Part shown: positions 24,709-32,814 of the stretch, one piece after another | How positions within the stretch are numbered: the stretch's first letter is position 1 | Layout: every line of letters starts with the position of its first letter | NCBI GenBank assembly: GCA_958477465.1 | Contig: CAUEFX010000036.1 | Location: 1-41,516, forward strand | Direction of reading: 5' to 3' | Length of the DNA stretch: 41,516 bases | From: an uncultured Bacteroides sp. | GTDB lineage: Bacteria; Bacteroidota; Bacteroidia; Bacteroidales; Bacteroidaceae | The notes under the pieces: model-generated | Databases searched by the model: none | What the model saw: only the letters and a program-made list of their open reading frames with translations | What the model was told of the DNA's origin: nothing | Made by a program: the position numbers and the translations under genes

Positions 24709-26415
24709 ATGATGAAGAAAATCTTGTTGCCTTTTATATGTGCCTGTCTGTCGCTGCAATGCACTATGGCACAGGTACCCAAATGGGTAGAGAAAGCCAA
24801 GCGAGCCGTGTTCTCGGTGGTTACTTACGACAAAAACGATAAGATTCTGAACACCGGAAACGGCTTTTTCGTAACCGAAGACGGGGTGGCATTGTCCGAT
24901 TATTCTCTGTTCAAGGGAGCGGAGCGTGCCGTTATCGTTAATTCGGAAGGGAAACAGATGCCGGTGGGTGCCATTCTGGGAGCCAATGATATGTATGATG
25001 TCATCAAGTTTCGGGTAGCCATCACGGAAAAGAAAGTACCTGCCCTTACAATAGCCACCGTGGCGCCTGCTGCCGGTGCAGAGGTCTACCTGCTGCCTTA
25101 TTCCACCCAGAAAGACCGTACGTGTACATCGGGAAAAGTGAAGAAGGTGTCTAAAATTGAAGATAATTACAACTATTATACGCTTGACATGCGACTGAAG
25201 GATAAAATGGTGAGTTGCCCGGTGGCCGATGCCGGCGGACAAGTATTCGGACTGGCACAAAAAGCATCCGGACAGGATACTGCCAGTATCTGTTATGCTG
25301 CCGGTGCCGCTTTCGCTATGTCGCAAAGTATCAGTGCATTGTCGCTCGGAGATATAACCCTGCGGAACATCGGCATCAAGAAAGGGCTGCCCGATACGGA
25401 AGAGCAGGCGCTTGTGTATTTGTACATGGCTTCTTCACAGGTAACTCCGGAAGAATACCTGTCGTTGCTCGATGATTTTGTGAAACAGTTTCCGAACAGT
25501 CCGGACGGATACCTCCGTCGTGCTTCAGTGTACGCTTTGGGCGGCAAAGAGGATGCGGACTTCGAAAAGGCGGATGCAGACATGGAACAGGCTTTGAAGG
25601 TGGCCGAAAAGAAGGACGACGTGTATTACAACATGTCCAAGCAGATTTATAATTATCTGTTGGAGAATCCCGAAAAGACCTATAAAAACTGGACTTATGA
25701 GAAAGCCCTGGATTATGCACACAAGGCTTTGGCTGTCGATTCACTGCCCGTGTATGTGCAGTTGGAAGGCGACATCCTGTTTGCCAGACAAGACTATCCT
25801 GCCGCACTTGCCTGTTATGAAAAGGTGAACCGGAGCAATCTTGCATCGCCTGCCACTTTCTTCAATGCTGCCAAGACGATGGAGATGATGAATGCCGACC
25901 CGAAAGAAATTGTCGTTATGATGGACAGTTGCATTGCCCGTTGTCCGCAACCGCTGGCCGTGGCGGATGCCCCTTACGTGCTGGAACGTGCGCAGATGAA
26001 CATGAATGCCGGACAATACCGGGCTGCCATGTTCGACTATGATGCCTATCTCAATGCCGTGAACGGGCAGGTAAACGATGTGTTCTATTATTATCGCGAA
26101 CAGGCGGCTGTAAAAGCGCGCCAATACCAGCGTGCCCTCGACGATATAGCCAAAGCCATCGAACTCAGCCCGAAAGAACTGACTTATCGTGCAGAGCAGG
26201 CCGTGTTAAACCTTCGTGTGGGACGTTACGAAGAAGCACTGAAAGCCCTGAATGAAGCGCTGGCAATCGATCCGAAGTATGCCGAAGCCTATCGCATCAT
26301 GGGCATCTGCCGGATACAGATGAAAAATCCGGAAGAAGCATGTGATTGTTTTGCAAAAGCCAAGGAGCTGGGAGATCCCAATGTGGATGATCTGATTAAG
26401 AAACATTGCAAATAA
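24709..26415 (+). CDS. Exported degenerate trypsin-fold protein with TPR repeats
   Basis: The 568-residue product has a signal peptide (MMKKILLPFICACLSLQCTMA). The next domain (about 22-205) reads like the HtrA/S1C protease fold: AVFSVVTY, GNGFFVTEDGVALSDY, then ANDMYDVIKFRV and PVADAGGQVFGLAQ. By that alignment the catalytic Asp survives, but the His position (LSDYSLFKG instead of TNNHV) and the Ser position (KMVSCPV instead of GNSGGP) are lost, so it is probably not an active protease. From about 230 to the end there are several TPR motifs, the clearest being ALKALNEALAIDPKYAEAYR. A binding or scaffold role in the periplasm is inferred. Confidence 0.78.
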   Translation: MMKKILLPFICACLSLQCTMAQVPKWVEKAKRAVFSVVTYDKNDKILNTGNGFFVTEDGVALSDYSLFKGAERAVIVNSEGKQMPVGAILGANDMYDVIKFRVAITEKKVPALTIATVAPAAGAEVYLLPYSTQKDRTCTSGKVKKVSKIEDNYNYYTLDMRLKDKMVSCPVADAGGQVFGLAQKASGQDTASICYAAGAAFAMSQSISALSLGDITLRNIGIKKGLPDTEEQALVYLYMASSQVTPEEYLSLLDDFVKQFPNSPDGYLRRASVYALGGKEDADFEKADADMEQALKVAEKKDDVYYNMSKQIYNYLLENPEKTYKNWTYEKALDYAHKALAVDSLPVYVQLEGDILFARQDYPAALACYEKVNRSNLASPATFFNAAKTMEMMNADPKEIVVMMDSCIARCPQPLAVADAPYVLERAQMNMNAGQYRAAMFDYDAYLNAVNGQVNDVFYYYREQAAVKARQYQRALDDIAKAIELSPKELTYRAEQAVLNLRVGRYEEALKALNEALAIDPKYAEAYRIMGICRIQMKNPEEACDCFAKAKELGDPNVDDLIKKHCK

Positions 26416-26442
26416 GATAACGCTACTCAATAAGAAAGTGAA

Positions 26443-26480
26443 ACCCCTGTTCCTCGTAGTAGGAACAGGGGTCTCTTTTT
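26443..26480 (+). terminator. Intrinsic terminator after the TPR protein gene
   Basis: A perfect 11-pair stem, ACCCCTGTTCC (26443-26453) with GGAACAGGGGT (26462-26472), is followed by CTCTTTTT. Confidence 0.92.
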
Positions 26481-26525
26481 GGAGATTTTCATAAAAACAC
26501 TCTCTCTCATCTCTCTCTTAGTCAA

Positions 26526-26705
26526 GTTTAGGTTTCATTTTAGGTCTAGATTTCGATTCTGGTTTAGGCCTCATTTCCAGTTTAGTTTTTGCTTTCGATT
26601 TAGTTTTCGCTTTCAGTTTAAGCTTCGTTTTCGGTTTAGGTTTTAGTTTCAGTTCAGATCTCGTTTTCAGTTTAAGTCTTGTTTTTGGTTTTAGTCTCGT
26701 TTTCG
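26526..26705. repeat. Tandem array of 18-base units
   Basis: Ten units close to GTTTAGNTTTCGTTTTCA run end to end; eight are exactly 18 bases and the first two are 17 and 19. The minus strand stays open across the array as a Lys-rich frame but has no start codon. The rest of the 654-base spacer 26416-27069 holds the preceding terminator, about 180 bases with nothing recognisable, and palindromic element copy 3. Confidence 0.85.
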
Positions 26706-26887
26706 TTTTATTATAGTTCGTTTAGGTAATCTCTTTATGGCTAATTGTACTGTCCGATTCGTTCTATCGCATTCCAATTAACTATATAATAAATGTCGCT
26801 TTTTGCAGAATACTGCATGGGCAACTTACTTTTTTTCTTATTATTTTCATCTAAGCCTTTTTTTTCTTACCTTCGAAGCAGAATTAT

Positions 26888-27053
26888 GGGGGCTCTCCCC
26901 AGCCTTCTCCGCAGGAGAGGGAGTAGATACTCCGCTAATAGTAAGAGCTATTTACTACCCTTTAGCGTGGAGAGTCAATCGATATTCTGACTATAGTTAC
27001 AAGAGTAACTTAGTTCCCTCTCCCACGGAGAGGGTTAGGGAGAGACCCCCCCC
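26888..27053 (+). repeat. MITE-like palindromic element, copy 3
   Basis: The left arm GGGGGCTCTCCCCAGCCTTC (26888 onward) and the right arm (TCCCTCTCCCACGGAGAGGG, ending in AGAGACCCCCCC near 27053) are inverted repeats. Each contains a CTCTCC/GGAGAG hairpin. It shares AGTAACTTA next to the right arm with copy 1 and is in the same orientation. It ends 16 bases before ridA. Confidence 0.78.
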
Positions 27054-27069
27054 TTTAAATAGAAACATA

Positions 27070-27444
27070 ATGAAAAAAGTAATTTGCAGTGAAAAAGCTC
27101 CCGGAGCTATCGGCCCTTACAGCCAGGCTATCGAAGCGAACGGTATGGTATTTGTATCAGGCCAACTTCCTATTGATGCGTCCACGGGAATAATGCCCGA
27201 AGGGATAGAGGCACAGGCCCGTCAGTCTTTAGAAAACATCAGGCACATTCTCGAAGAAGCCGGATTGACAATGTCTGCCATTGTCAAAACGACTGTTTTC
27301 CTTCAAGATATGTCTTTGTTTGCAGGGATGAACGGCGTATATGCCACTTATTTCGACGGCGCTTTTCCGGCTCGTTCGGCTGTGGCGGTGAAGGCTTTGC
27401 CCAAAGATGCTTTAGTTGAGATCGAGTGCATTGCGGTTCGCTAA
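27070..27444 (+). CDS. ridA: RidA family enamine/imine deaminase
   Basis: RidA hydrolyses reactive 2-aminoacrylate and related imines released by PLP enzymes. The 124-residue protein from ATG 27070 begins MKKVICSEKAPGAIGPYSQA. It has the YjgF/YER057c/UK114 signature with Arg102 in ARSAVAV and Glu119 in VEIECIA, the residues that hold the carboxylate and activate water. The open frame extends upstream through the palindromic element, but that part is not protein-like. The last 33 bases overlap the convergent folC gene. Confidence 0.93.
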   Translation: MKKVICSEKAPGAIGPYSQAIEANGMVFVSGQLPIDASTGIMPEGIEAQARQSLENIRHILEEAGLTMSAIVKTTVFLQDMSLFAGMNGVYATYFDGAFPARSAVAVKALPKDALVEIECIAVR

Positions 27445-28710
27445 CAGATCGGCTACAATGAAACTACTGCCTCCTACAAAGATAAAATCTTTCGGGAGGC
27501 TTTTTTCTTGGGCGGCGCGTACGGCTTCGGTCACTGTGGGGTAAGTATTGCCATGTAGTCCGAATTCGAGGGCGGTTTTCTTTAGTTCCTCTTCCGGCAG
27601 TGCCCGTTTCACGCTGGCTTTGGTGAAATAGTACGTGGCATCCTGCGGCAACAGGCTCAGTACGCCACGGATGTCTTTGTCATTTACCATCCCTATCACA
27701 ATGTGCAGATGGTCGTATGCGATTGATTTTATCTGTCGGGTGATGTAAGAAATTCCGCCGGTGTTGTGTCCGGTGTCGCAGATAAGCAGAGGATGTTCAC
27801 TTAGCTTTTGCCAGCGTCCCATCAGTCCGGTCAGCTCGTTGACGCGGGCAAAGCCGTGCCGGATGTTTTCTTCTTCGATGTCGTACTTCAATGCTTTCAG
27901 TTGCGACAGGGCATGGAGTATTGTATTGGTGTTTTTAATTTGATAATATCCCCCCAATTCTCCTTGCAGGCGACCGTATTCGCGGGTCTCGTATAATAAT
28001 CCGTTACCGTTGTTTTCCGCTTTTAAGATCCGGTTGTCATCTTCTGCAAAAACGATGGGAGCATGTTTTTCTTTGGCTTTTTCTGCAAATACGGGGCGGG
28101 TCTCTCCGGTGGTTTCTCCGATGACAACGGGGATTCCGCTTTTGATGATTCCGGCTTTTTCTTCCGCTATTTCAGCCAGTGTGCTCCCTAAAAATTGGGT
28201 GTGGTCAAAGCTGATGTTGGTAATGACGCATAGATCGGGAGTGATGATGTTGGTGCAATCGAGGCGCCCTCCCAAGCCGACTTCAATGACTGCCACATCC
28301 ACCTCCTTATCGGCAAAATAGCGGAAGGCCATGGCGGTGGTCAGTTCGAAGAAAGAGGGATGCAGCGGTTCGAAAAAGTTCCGGTGCTTCTCTACAAAAT
28401 CCACGACGTACGCTTCCGGCATCATCTCTCCGTTGACACGGATACGTTCGCGGAAATCCACCAGATGCGGCGAAGTATAAAGTCCTACCCGGTAACCGGC
28501 TTCTTGCAGTATGGCTGCCAAGGTATGCGAACAAGAACCTTTTCCATTGGTTCCGCCCACGTGTATCGTACGGTATTTCCGGTGGGGATGTTCGAAGTAT
28601 TCATCCAATGTTTTCGTGTTTGCCAATCCTTCTTTGTATGCTCCGCTTCCGATTTGCTGGAACATGGGGACACTCTCATATAAGTACTTTAAAGTGTTCT
28701 GATAGTCCAT
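27412..28710 (-). CDS. folC: Folylpolyglutamate synthase / dihydrofolate synthase FolC
   Basis: FolC adds glutamate to dihydropteroate and to folates. The 432-residue protein of the Mur ligase superfamily has the P-loop HVGGTNGKGSCSHTL (near 50), SPHLVDFRERIRVNG, EVGLGGRLDCTN, and ITNISFDHTQFLGSTLAEIAEEKAG (two motifs in a row, with the metal-binding His). The C-terminal domain has CDTGHNTGGI. Length is typical. It ends inside the last codons of ridA on the other strand (33 bases of convergent overlap). It is divergent from the PIN-PhoH gene across 132 bases that contain no promoter I could identify with confidence. Confidence 0.94.
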   Translation of the reverse strand: MDYQNTLKYLYESVPMFQQIGSGAYKEGLANTKTLDEYFEHPHRKYRTIHVGGTNGKGSCSHTLAAILQEAGYRVGLYTSPHLVDFRERIRVNGEMMPEAYVVDFVEKHRNFFEPLHPSFFELTTAMAFRYFADKEVDVAVIEVGLGGRLDCTNIITPDLCVITNISFDHTQFLGSTLAEIAEEKAGIIKSGIPVVIGETTGETRPVFAEKAKEKHAPIVFAEDDNRILKAENNGNGLLYETREYGRLQGELGGYYQIKNTNTILHALSQLKALKYDIEEENIRHGFARVNELTGLMGRWQKLSEHPLLICDTGHNTGGISYITRQIKSIAYDHLHIVIGMVNDKDIRGVLSLLPQDATYYFTKASVKRALPEEELKKTALEFGLHGNTYPTVTEAVRAAQEKSLPKDFIFVGGSSFIVADLLANRNALDLN

Positions 28711-28842
28711 CTTTTATAATATTTAACTGGCAAGAAATCTCTTTTGCCCTTTTATTTCTTATCTTAGGTGCATCAATCCTTCATCGCAGTGACCGATTGC
28801 TTTACCGGATTGCAAATATCAACATTTTAAATCTAATAGAGT

Positions 28843-30168
28843 ATGGGAACAAAGAAAAATTTTGTGCTTGACACAAATGTTATCCTTCACGACTACAATT
28901 GCCTGAAGAATTTTCAAGAGAATGATATCTATCTCCCCATTGTTGTGCTCGAAGAACTGGATAAGTTCAAGAAGGGAAATGAACAGATCAACTACAATGC
29001 CCGTGAGTTTGTCAGAGAACTCGATCAGATAACCGATGACAACCTATTTACCAGCGGCGCTTCGCTGGGAGAGGGACTGGGACGTTTGTTCGTGGTTACC
29101 GGTGAGGTCGACTCTCCTGTGGTGCGCGATTCGTTTCCTTCGCGAAAGCCCGATCATCAGATTCTGGCCGTTGCCGATTATCTGGCGCGGAAGTATGCCG
29201 ATATGAAGACAGTTTTGGTGACCAAAGACGTCAACTTACGCATGAAGGCCCGTTCCATCGGGGTGGTTTGCGAAGATTACATCACCGACAAGGTGATTAA
29301 TATCGATATCTTTGAAAAATCCAACGAGGTTTTTGAAGGCATTGATCCGGCACTGATCGACCGGATTTATTCTACCCGCGAAGGGCTGGATATTAACGAA
29401 TTCAACTTTAAGGACGCGATTCATCCTAACGAATGTTTCATACTGAAGAGTGACCGCAGCAGTGTGCTTGCCCGCTACAATCCTTTCACGCATACGGTAT
29501 GCCGGGTGAATAAGACGAAAAATTACGGAATCGAACCCCGTAATGCCGAACAGAGTTTTGCTTTCGAAATTCTGAATGATCCCGATGTGAAGCTGGTGGC
29601 TCTGACCGGTAAAGCCGGTACGGGTAAAACACTGTTGGCATTGGCTGCGGCTCTTGCCAACTTGACCGATTATAAACAAATTCTGTTGGCACGTCCCATT
29701 GTTGCACTGTCAAACAAGGATTTAGGCTTCCTCCCCGGTGATGCCAAGGAGAAGGTAGCGCCGTATATGCAGCCATTGTTTGATAACTTGAATGTTATCA
29801 AGCGGCAGTTTGCAGCCAATTCCACCGAGGTAAAACGTCTGGAGGATATGCAAAAAAGCGAACAACTGGTTATTGAAGCACTCGCTTTTATACGCGGACG
29901 CAGCTTGAGCGAAACTTATTGCATCATCGATGAGGCTCAGAACCTGACTCCTCATGAGATAAAAACCATTATCACACGTGCAGGTGAAGGCACTAAAATG
30001 GTGTTTACCGGAGACATCCAGCAGATCGACCAGCCTTATCTGGATAGCCAGTCCAATGGATTGGTCTATATGATTGATCGCATGAAGGAGCAAAACCTTT
30101 TTGCACATGTGAATCTTGTGAAAGGTGAACGCAGTCAGTTAAGTGAATTGGCCAGCAATTTGATGTAG
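28843..30168 (+). CDS. PIN-PhoH fusion protein (PhoH2-like ATPase/ribonuclease)
   Basis: The 441-residue protein joins an N-terminal PIN nuclease domain (1-150) to a C-terminal PhoH ATPase (about 230-441). PIN acidic residues are seen in LDTNVILHDY, LEELDKFKKG, KPDHQILAVAD and VTKDVNLRMKA. The ATPase has Walker A LTGKAGTGKTLLALA (about 255-268), ARPIVAL, FIRGRSLSETYCIIDEAQN (Walker B) and FTGDIQQID. Such fusions (PhoH2) have been described as RNA helicase/RNase enzymes. All key residues look intact. It is not next to a toxin-antitoxin antidote gene, so the PIN part is probably regulated internally. Confidence 0.9.
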   Translation: MGTKKNFVLDTNVILHDYNCLKNFQENDIYLPIVVLEELDKFKKGNEQINYNAREFVRELDQITDDNLFTSGASLGEGLGRLFVVTGEVDSPVVRDSFPSRKPDHQILAVADYLARKYADMKTVLVTKDVNLRMKARSIGVVCEDYITDKVINIDIFEKSNEVFEGIDPALIDRIYSTREGLDINEFNFKDAIHPNECFILKSDRSSVLARYNPFTHTVCRVNKTKNYGIEPRNAEQSFAFEILNDPDVKLVALTGKAGTGKTLLALAAALANLTDYKQILLARPIVALSNKDLGFLPGDAKEKVAPYMQPLFDNLNVIKRQFAANSTEVKRLEDMQKSEQLVIEALAFIRGRSLSETYCIIDEAQNLTPHEIKTIITRAGEGTKMVFTGDIQQIDQPYLDSQSNGLVYMIDRMKEQNLFAHVNLVKGERSQLSELASNLM

Positions 30169-30576
30169 TATTTTCTTAATGTGGCAATAGTAGGAAAAGA
30201 CATGACAGGCGGATGGTGATCTGAGGGTTACGGTACGTTTTGACATGTCTTTTCTGTTTGTATGATATTTACGGGAACCTGCTTCGGCTTTTGTAGGAAA
30301 TTTCCTTTTCGTTTCTTTCGGCCTTATTCTTTCTTCTTCTTTTCTTCTTTCAGTCTTCTTTTTCGGCTGTTTGTAACTTCGCCTTTGGGTATATAGTCCG
30401 CCATGCTCCTATAAATAAAGTTACAAATGGATAAAAAACAGGCTATTTTAGTTCCGAATGAAAATCAGAATAGTTTCTATTTTAAAAGTCTTTCAATTAT
30501 TTTGTTAAATAAAGCGGTGATTCCTCAAAAAAATGTATCTTTGCATCGCCTAAAAAAACTAAAAATTGTAGAACGG
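30169..30576. other. Spacer with a hairpin and a -7 promoter match
   Basis: AAAAGACATG (30195-30204) and CATGTCTTTT (30244-30253) are perfect complements separated by 39 bases, possibly the end of the phoH transcript. A pyrimidine-rich TTCTTTC stretch follows (30310-30370). TATCTTTGC (30536-30544) is an exact -7 match about 33 bases before the ATG at 30577; no -33 element at the usual spacing was found. The frame is open from an ATG at 30427, but that segment contains the promoter match and has no homologous look. Confidence 0.5.
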
Positions 30577-32481
30577 ATGAAATCGAAATTTTTTCAACGG
30601 TATCTTTCCTCGAAGGTACTGCCTATTTGGACTATTCTGCTAATTGATATTTTTATCATTATAGTCTCATGTATGTTGTCCTATGCACTTCGTTATGATT
30701 TTCGTAGTCTTTTCTTGGACTATTCGACAATTGACAGAACTATTTTCTGGGCAGTGATCGTTAACTTGGTGTTCTTCCGGGTATTCCGTACGTATTCCAA
30801 TGTGCTTCGCTTTTCTTCATTTGTGGATATTATGCGGATTTTTGTGTCTCTTACTGTATCATACGGTTTACTGACGCTTGCAAGTGTGTTTTTAGAAGCA
30901 TCTCTGAACATCAAGGTGGCAACGGTGAGTGTACTGTTTATGGCTTATATCATAAATTTCGCTTTGATGTCTTGCTCACGCATCGTTGTGAAGATGGTTT
31001 TTGAGACTCTTAATTTTGATGGCAGTAAAACGACGAATGTCTTTATCTATGGTGCAAAAGAGGCCGGTGTCAACATTGCAAAATCATTGCGTGTGAATTT
31101 GCGCAACCATTATCGCTTGCGTGGTTTTATCGCCGACGAACCCGAGCTGATTGATAAAATAATGATGGGAGTGAAGGTGTATCCCAACGATGATACATTA
31201 ATTGATAAACTGGACGAACGCGATGTGCATACGCTCATCATTTCGCCTGCCAAGATGGATCAATTGAAGAAGACGGATATGGCGGATTTCCTGTTGGCAC
31301 ATAATATAAAATTGCTTACCGCTCCTCCTTTGAGCGAATGGGGTGGGCAGTCTTTGAACCATAATCAGTTGAAGGAGATTCAGATAGAAGACCTCTTGCA
31401 ACGTGATCCGATTGAGGTGGATATCCGCAAGATAGCTTCCCATTTGGAAGGAAAGAGGGTGATGATTACCGGTGCTGCCGGTTCCATCGGTAGCGAGATT
31501 ATGCGTCAGGTCGTTTCATTCAATCCTTACAAGTTGATTCTGGTAGACCAGGCAGAAACGCCGCTTCATGATATTCGTTTGGAATTGCAGGATCGTTGGA
31601 GAGATGTCGATGCGGAAACCATTGTGGCCGATATCTCTAATCAAACCCGCATTGAAGCTATATTCCGTGAATTCAGACCGCAATATATATTCCATGCGGC
31701 TGCCTATAAGCATGTGCCGATGATGGAGGATAACGTATCTGAATCGATACAGGTGAATGTGGCAGGTACGCGTATCTTGGCAGATCTGGCTGTGAAGTAT
31801 GGTGCAGAGAAGTTTGTGATGATCTCTACGGATAAGGCGGTTAATCCGACGAATGTGATGGGGTGTTCCAAACGTATCTGTGAAATTTACGTGCAGTCAC
31901 TGGCTAAGAAATTGCAGGGAAAAGGAGAAAATGCGGTACAGTTCATCACTACCCGTTTCGGAAATGTGCTGGGATCCAATGGGTCTGTCATTCCCCGTTT
32001 CCGCGATCAGATTCAGCGTGGAGGTCCTGTGACGGTAACTCATCCGGAGATTATCCGTTATTTCATGACCATTCCGGAAGCCTGCCGTTTGGTACTCGAA
32101 GCCGGCAGTATGGGAAATGGCGGTGAGATCTATATCTTTGATATGGGCAAGCCGGTTAAGATTGTCGACCTTGCCAAGCGTATGATCAGTCTTTCCGGAC
32201 GTACCGATGTGAAAATAGAATTTACGGGGTTGCGTCATGGAGAGAAATTGTATGAAGAACTGCTGAATGTGAAAGAGTTGACCAAGCCTACTTATCATGA
32301 AAAGATCATGATTGCTACCGTTCGCGAATATGATTATGATGAGGTAAAAGAGCGTATTGAGAATCTTATCCAATTGAGTTATACATACGATCAGATGAAG
32401 ATTGTAGCAGCGATGAAAGATATCGTTCCGGAATTTGTAAGTAAGAATTCTTGTTTTGAAGTATTGGATAAGAAGAACTGA
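30577..32481 (+). CDS. Membrane-bound nucleotide-sugar 4,6-dehydratase (WbpM/PglF/CapD type)
   Basis: From MKSKFFQRYLSSKV the protein has 634 residues. Four membrane helices occupy about 10-130 (TILLIDIFIIIVSCMLSYAL and others). A CoA-binding-like domain follows (about 140-270). The SDR domain (about 285-580) has GAAGSIGSE, AAAYKHVPMMEDN and the active-site block MISTDKAVNPTNVMGCSKR. The usual Tyr of YxxxK is Met here (MGCSK), the hallmark of the UDP-GlcNAc 4,6-dehydratases of this group. It makes a 4-keto-6-deoxy sugar for capsule, O-antigen or protein glycans. No glycosyltransferase or flippase genes follow, so it is not part of a local polysaccharide operon in this window. Confidence 0.88.
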   Translation: MKSKFFQRYLSSKVLPIWTILLIDIFIIIVSCMLSYALRYDFRSLFLDYSTIDRTIFWAVIVNLVFFRVFRTYSNVLRFSSFVDIMRIFVSLTVSYGLLTLASVFLEASLNIKVATVSVLFMAYIINFALMSCSRIVVKMVFETLNFDGSKTTNVFIYGAKEAGVNIAKSLRVNLRNHYRLRGFIADEPELIDKIMMGVKVYPNDDTLIDKLDERDVHTLIISPAKMDQLKKTDMADFLLAHNIKLLTAPPLSEWGGQSLNHNQLKEIQIEDLLQRDPIEVDIRKIASHLEGKRVMITGAAGSIGSEIMRQVVSFNPYKLILVDQAETPLHDIRLELQDRWRDVDAETIVADISNQTRIEAIFREFRPQYIFHAAAYKHVPMMEDNVSESIQVNVAGTRILADLAVKYGAEKFVMISTDKAVNPTNVMGCSKRICEIYVQSLAKKLQGKGENAVQFITTRFGNVLGSNGSVIPRFRDQIQRGGPVTVTHPEIIRYFMTIPEACRLVLEAGSMGNGGEIYIFDMGKPVKIVDLAKRMISLSGRTDVKIEFTGLRHGEKLYEELLNVKELTKPTYHEKIMIATVREYDYDEVKERIENLIQLSYTYDQMKIVAAMKDIVPEFVSKNSCFEVLDKKN

Positions 32482-32506
32482 TTTTAGATAGATATTATCA
32501 AAATAG

Positions 32507-32562
32507 AAAGCCAGGTATCGTGCTATGTCATCGGCATAGAGTGATACTTGGCTTTTGTTTTT
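32507..32562 (+). terminator. Terminator of the dehydratase gene
   Basis: AAAGCCAGGTATC (32507-32519) pairs with GATACTTGGCTTT (32543-32555) with one G-T pair. The inner CTATG/CATAG extends the stem. TTTTGTTTTT follows. Confidence 0.88.
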
Positions 32563-32641
32563 GGGGAGAGAGCGCTTGGCTTGGAGCACTTCTCATTCTT
32601 TGCTTTGATTTTAAACACAGATTGCTTAAGGAGATAATCAT

Positions 32642-32785
32642 CTGTTCAGATTGGCAATGTTGAGCAAGAGACTGATGACCTGTTCGGACAGGCCATGCTG
32701 GCAAGAGGCATAATGACTTGTTCAGGCAGGTCATGCTGGCAAGAGGCATGATGACCTGTTCAAACTGTCAATGTGAGCAAAAAAG
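32642..32785. repeat. Tandem array of 38-base units
   Basis: Three complete 38-base units and a 30-base partial unit follow one another. They are close to CTGTTCAGGCAGGTCATGCT followed by GGCAAGAGGCATGATGAC. Units 2 and 3 are nearly identical and the outer ones diverged. It lies in the 333-base spacer 32482-32814 between the dehydratase terminator and the 3' end of the opposing flavoprotein gene; nothing else is seen there. Confidence 0.85.
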
Positions 32786-32814
32786 ATATGGACACCGCCA
32801 GGCTCTAAAGTCTT

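Noticed and set aside
26526..26720. Lys-rich minus-strand protein in the 18-base array
   Set aside because: No ATG, GTG or TTG start in frame at a plausible place; low-complexity repeat explains the open frame.
26803..27069. Extended RidA reading frame through the palindromic element
   Set aside because: The 89 extra codons translate repeat DNA; RidA proteins begin at MKKVICSEKAPGA.
30427..30576. N-terminal extension of the 4,6-dehydratase
   Set aside because: The segment contains an exact -7 promoter match (30536-30544) and is not similar to the family; the ATG at 30577 is preferred.
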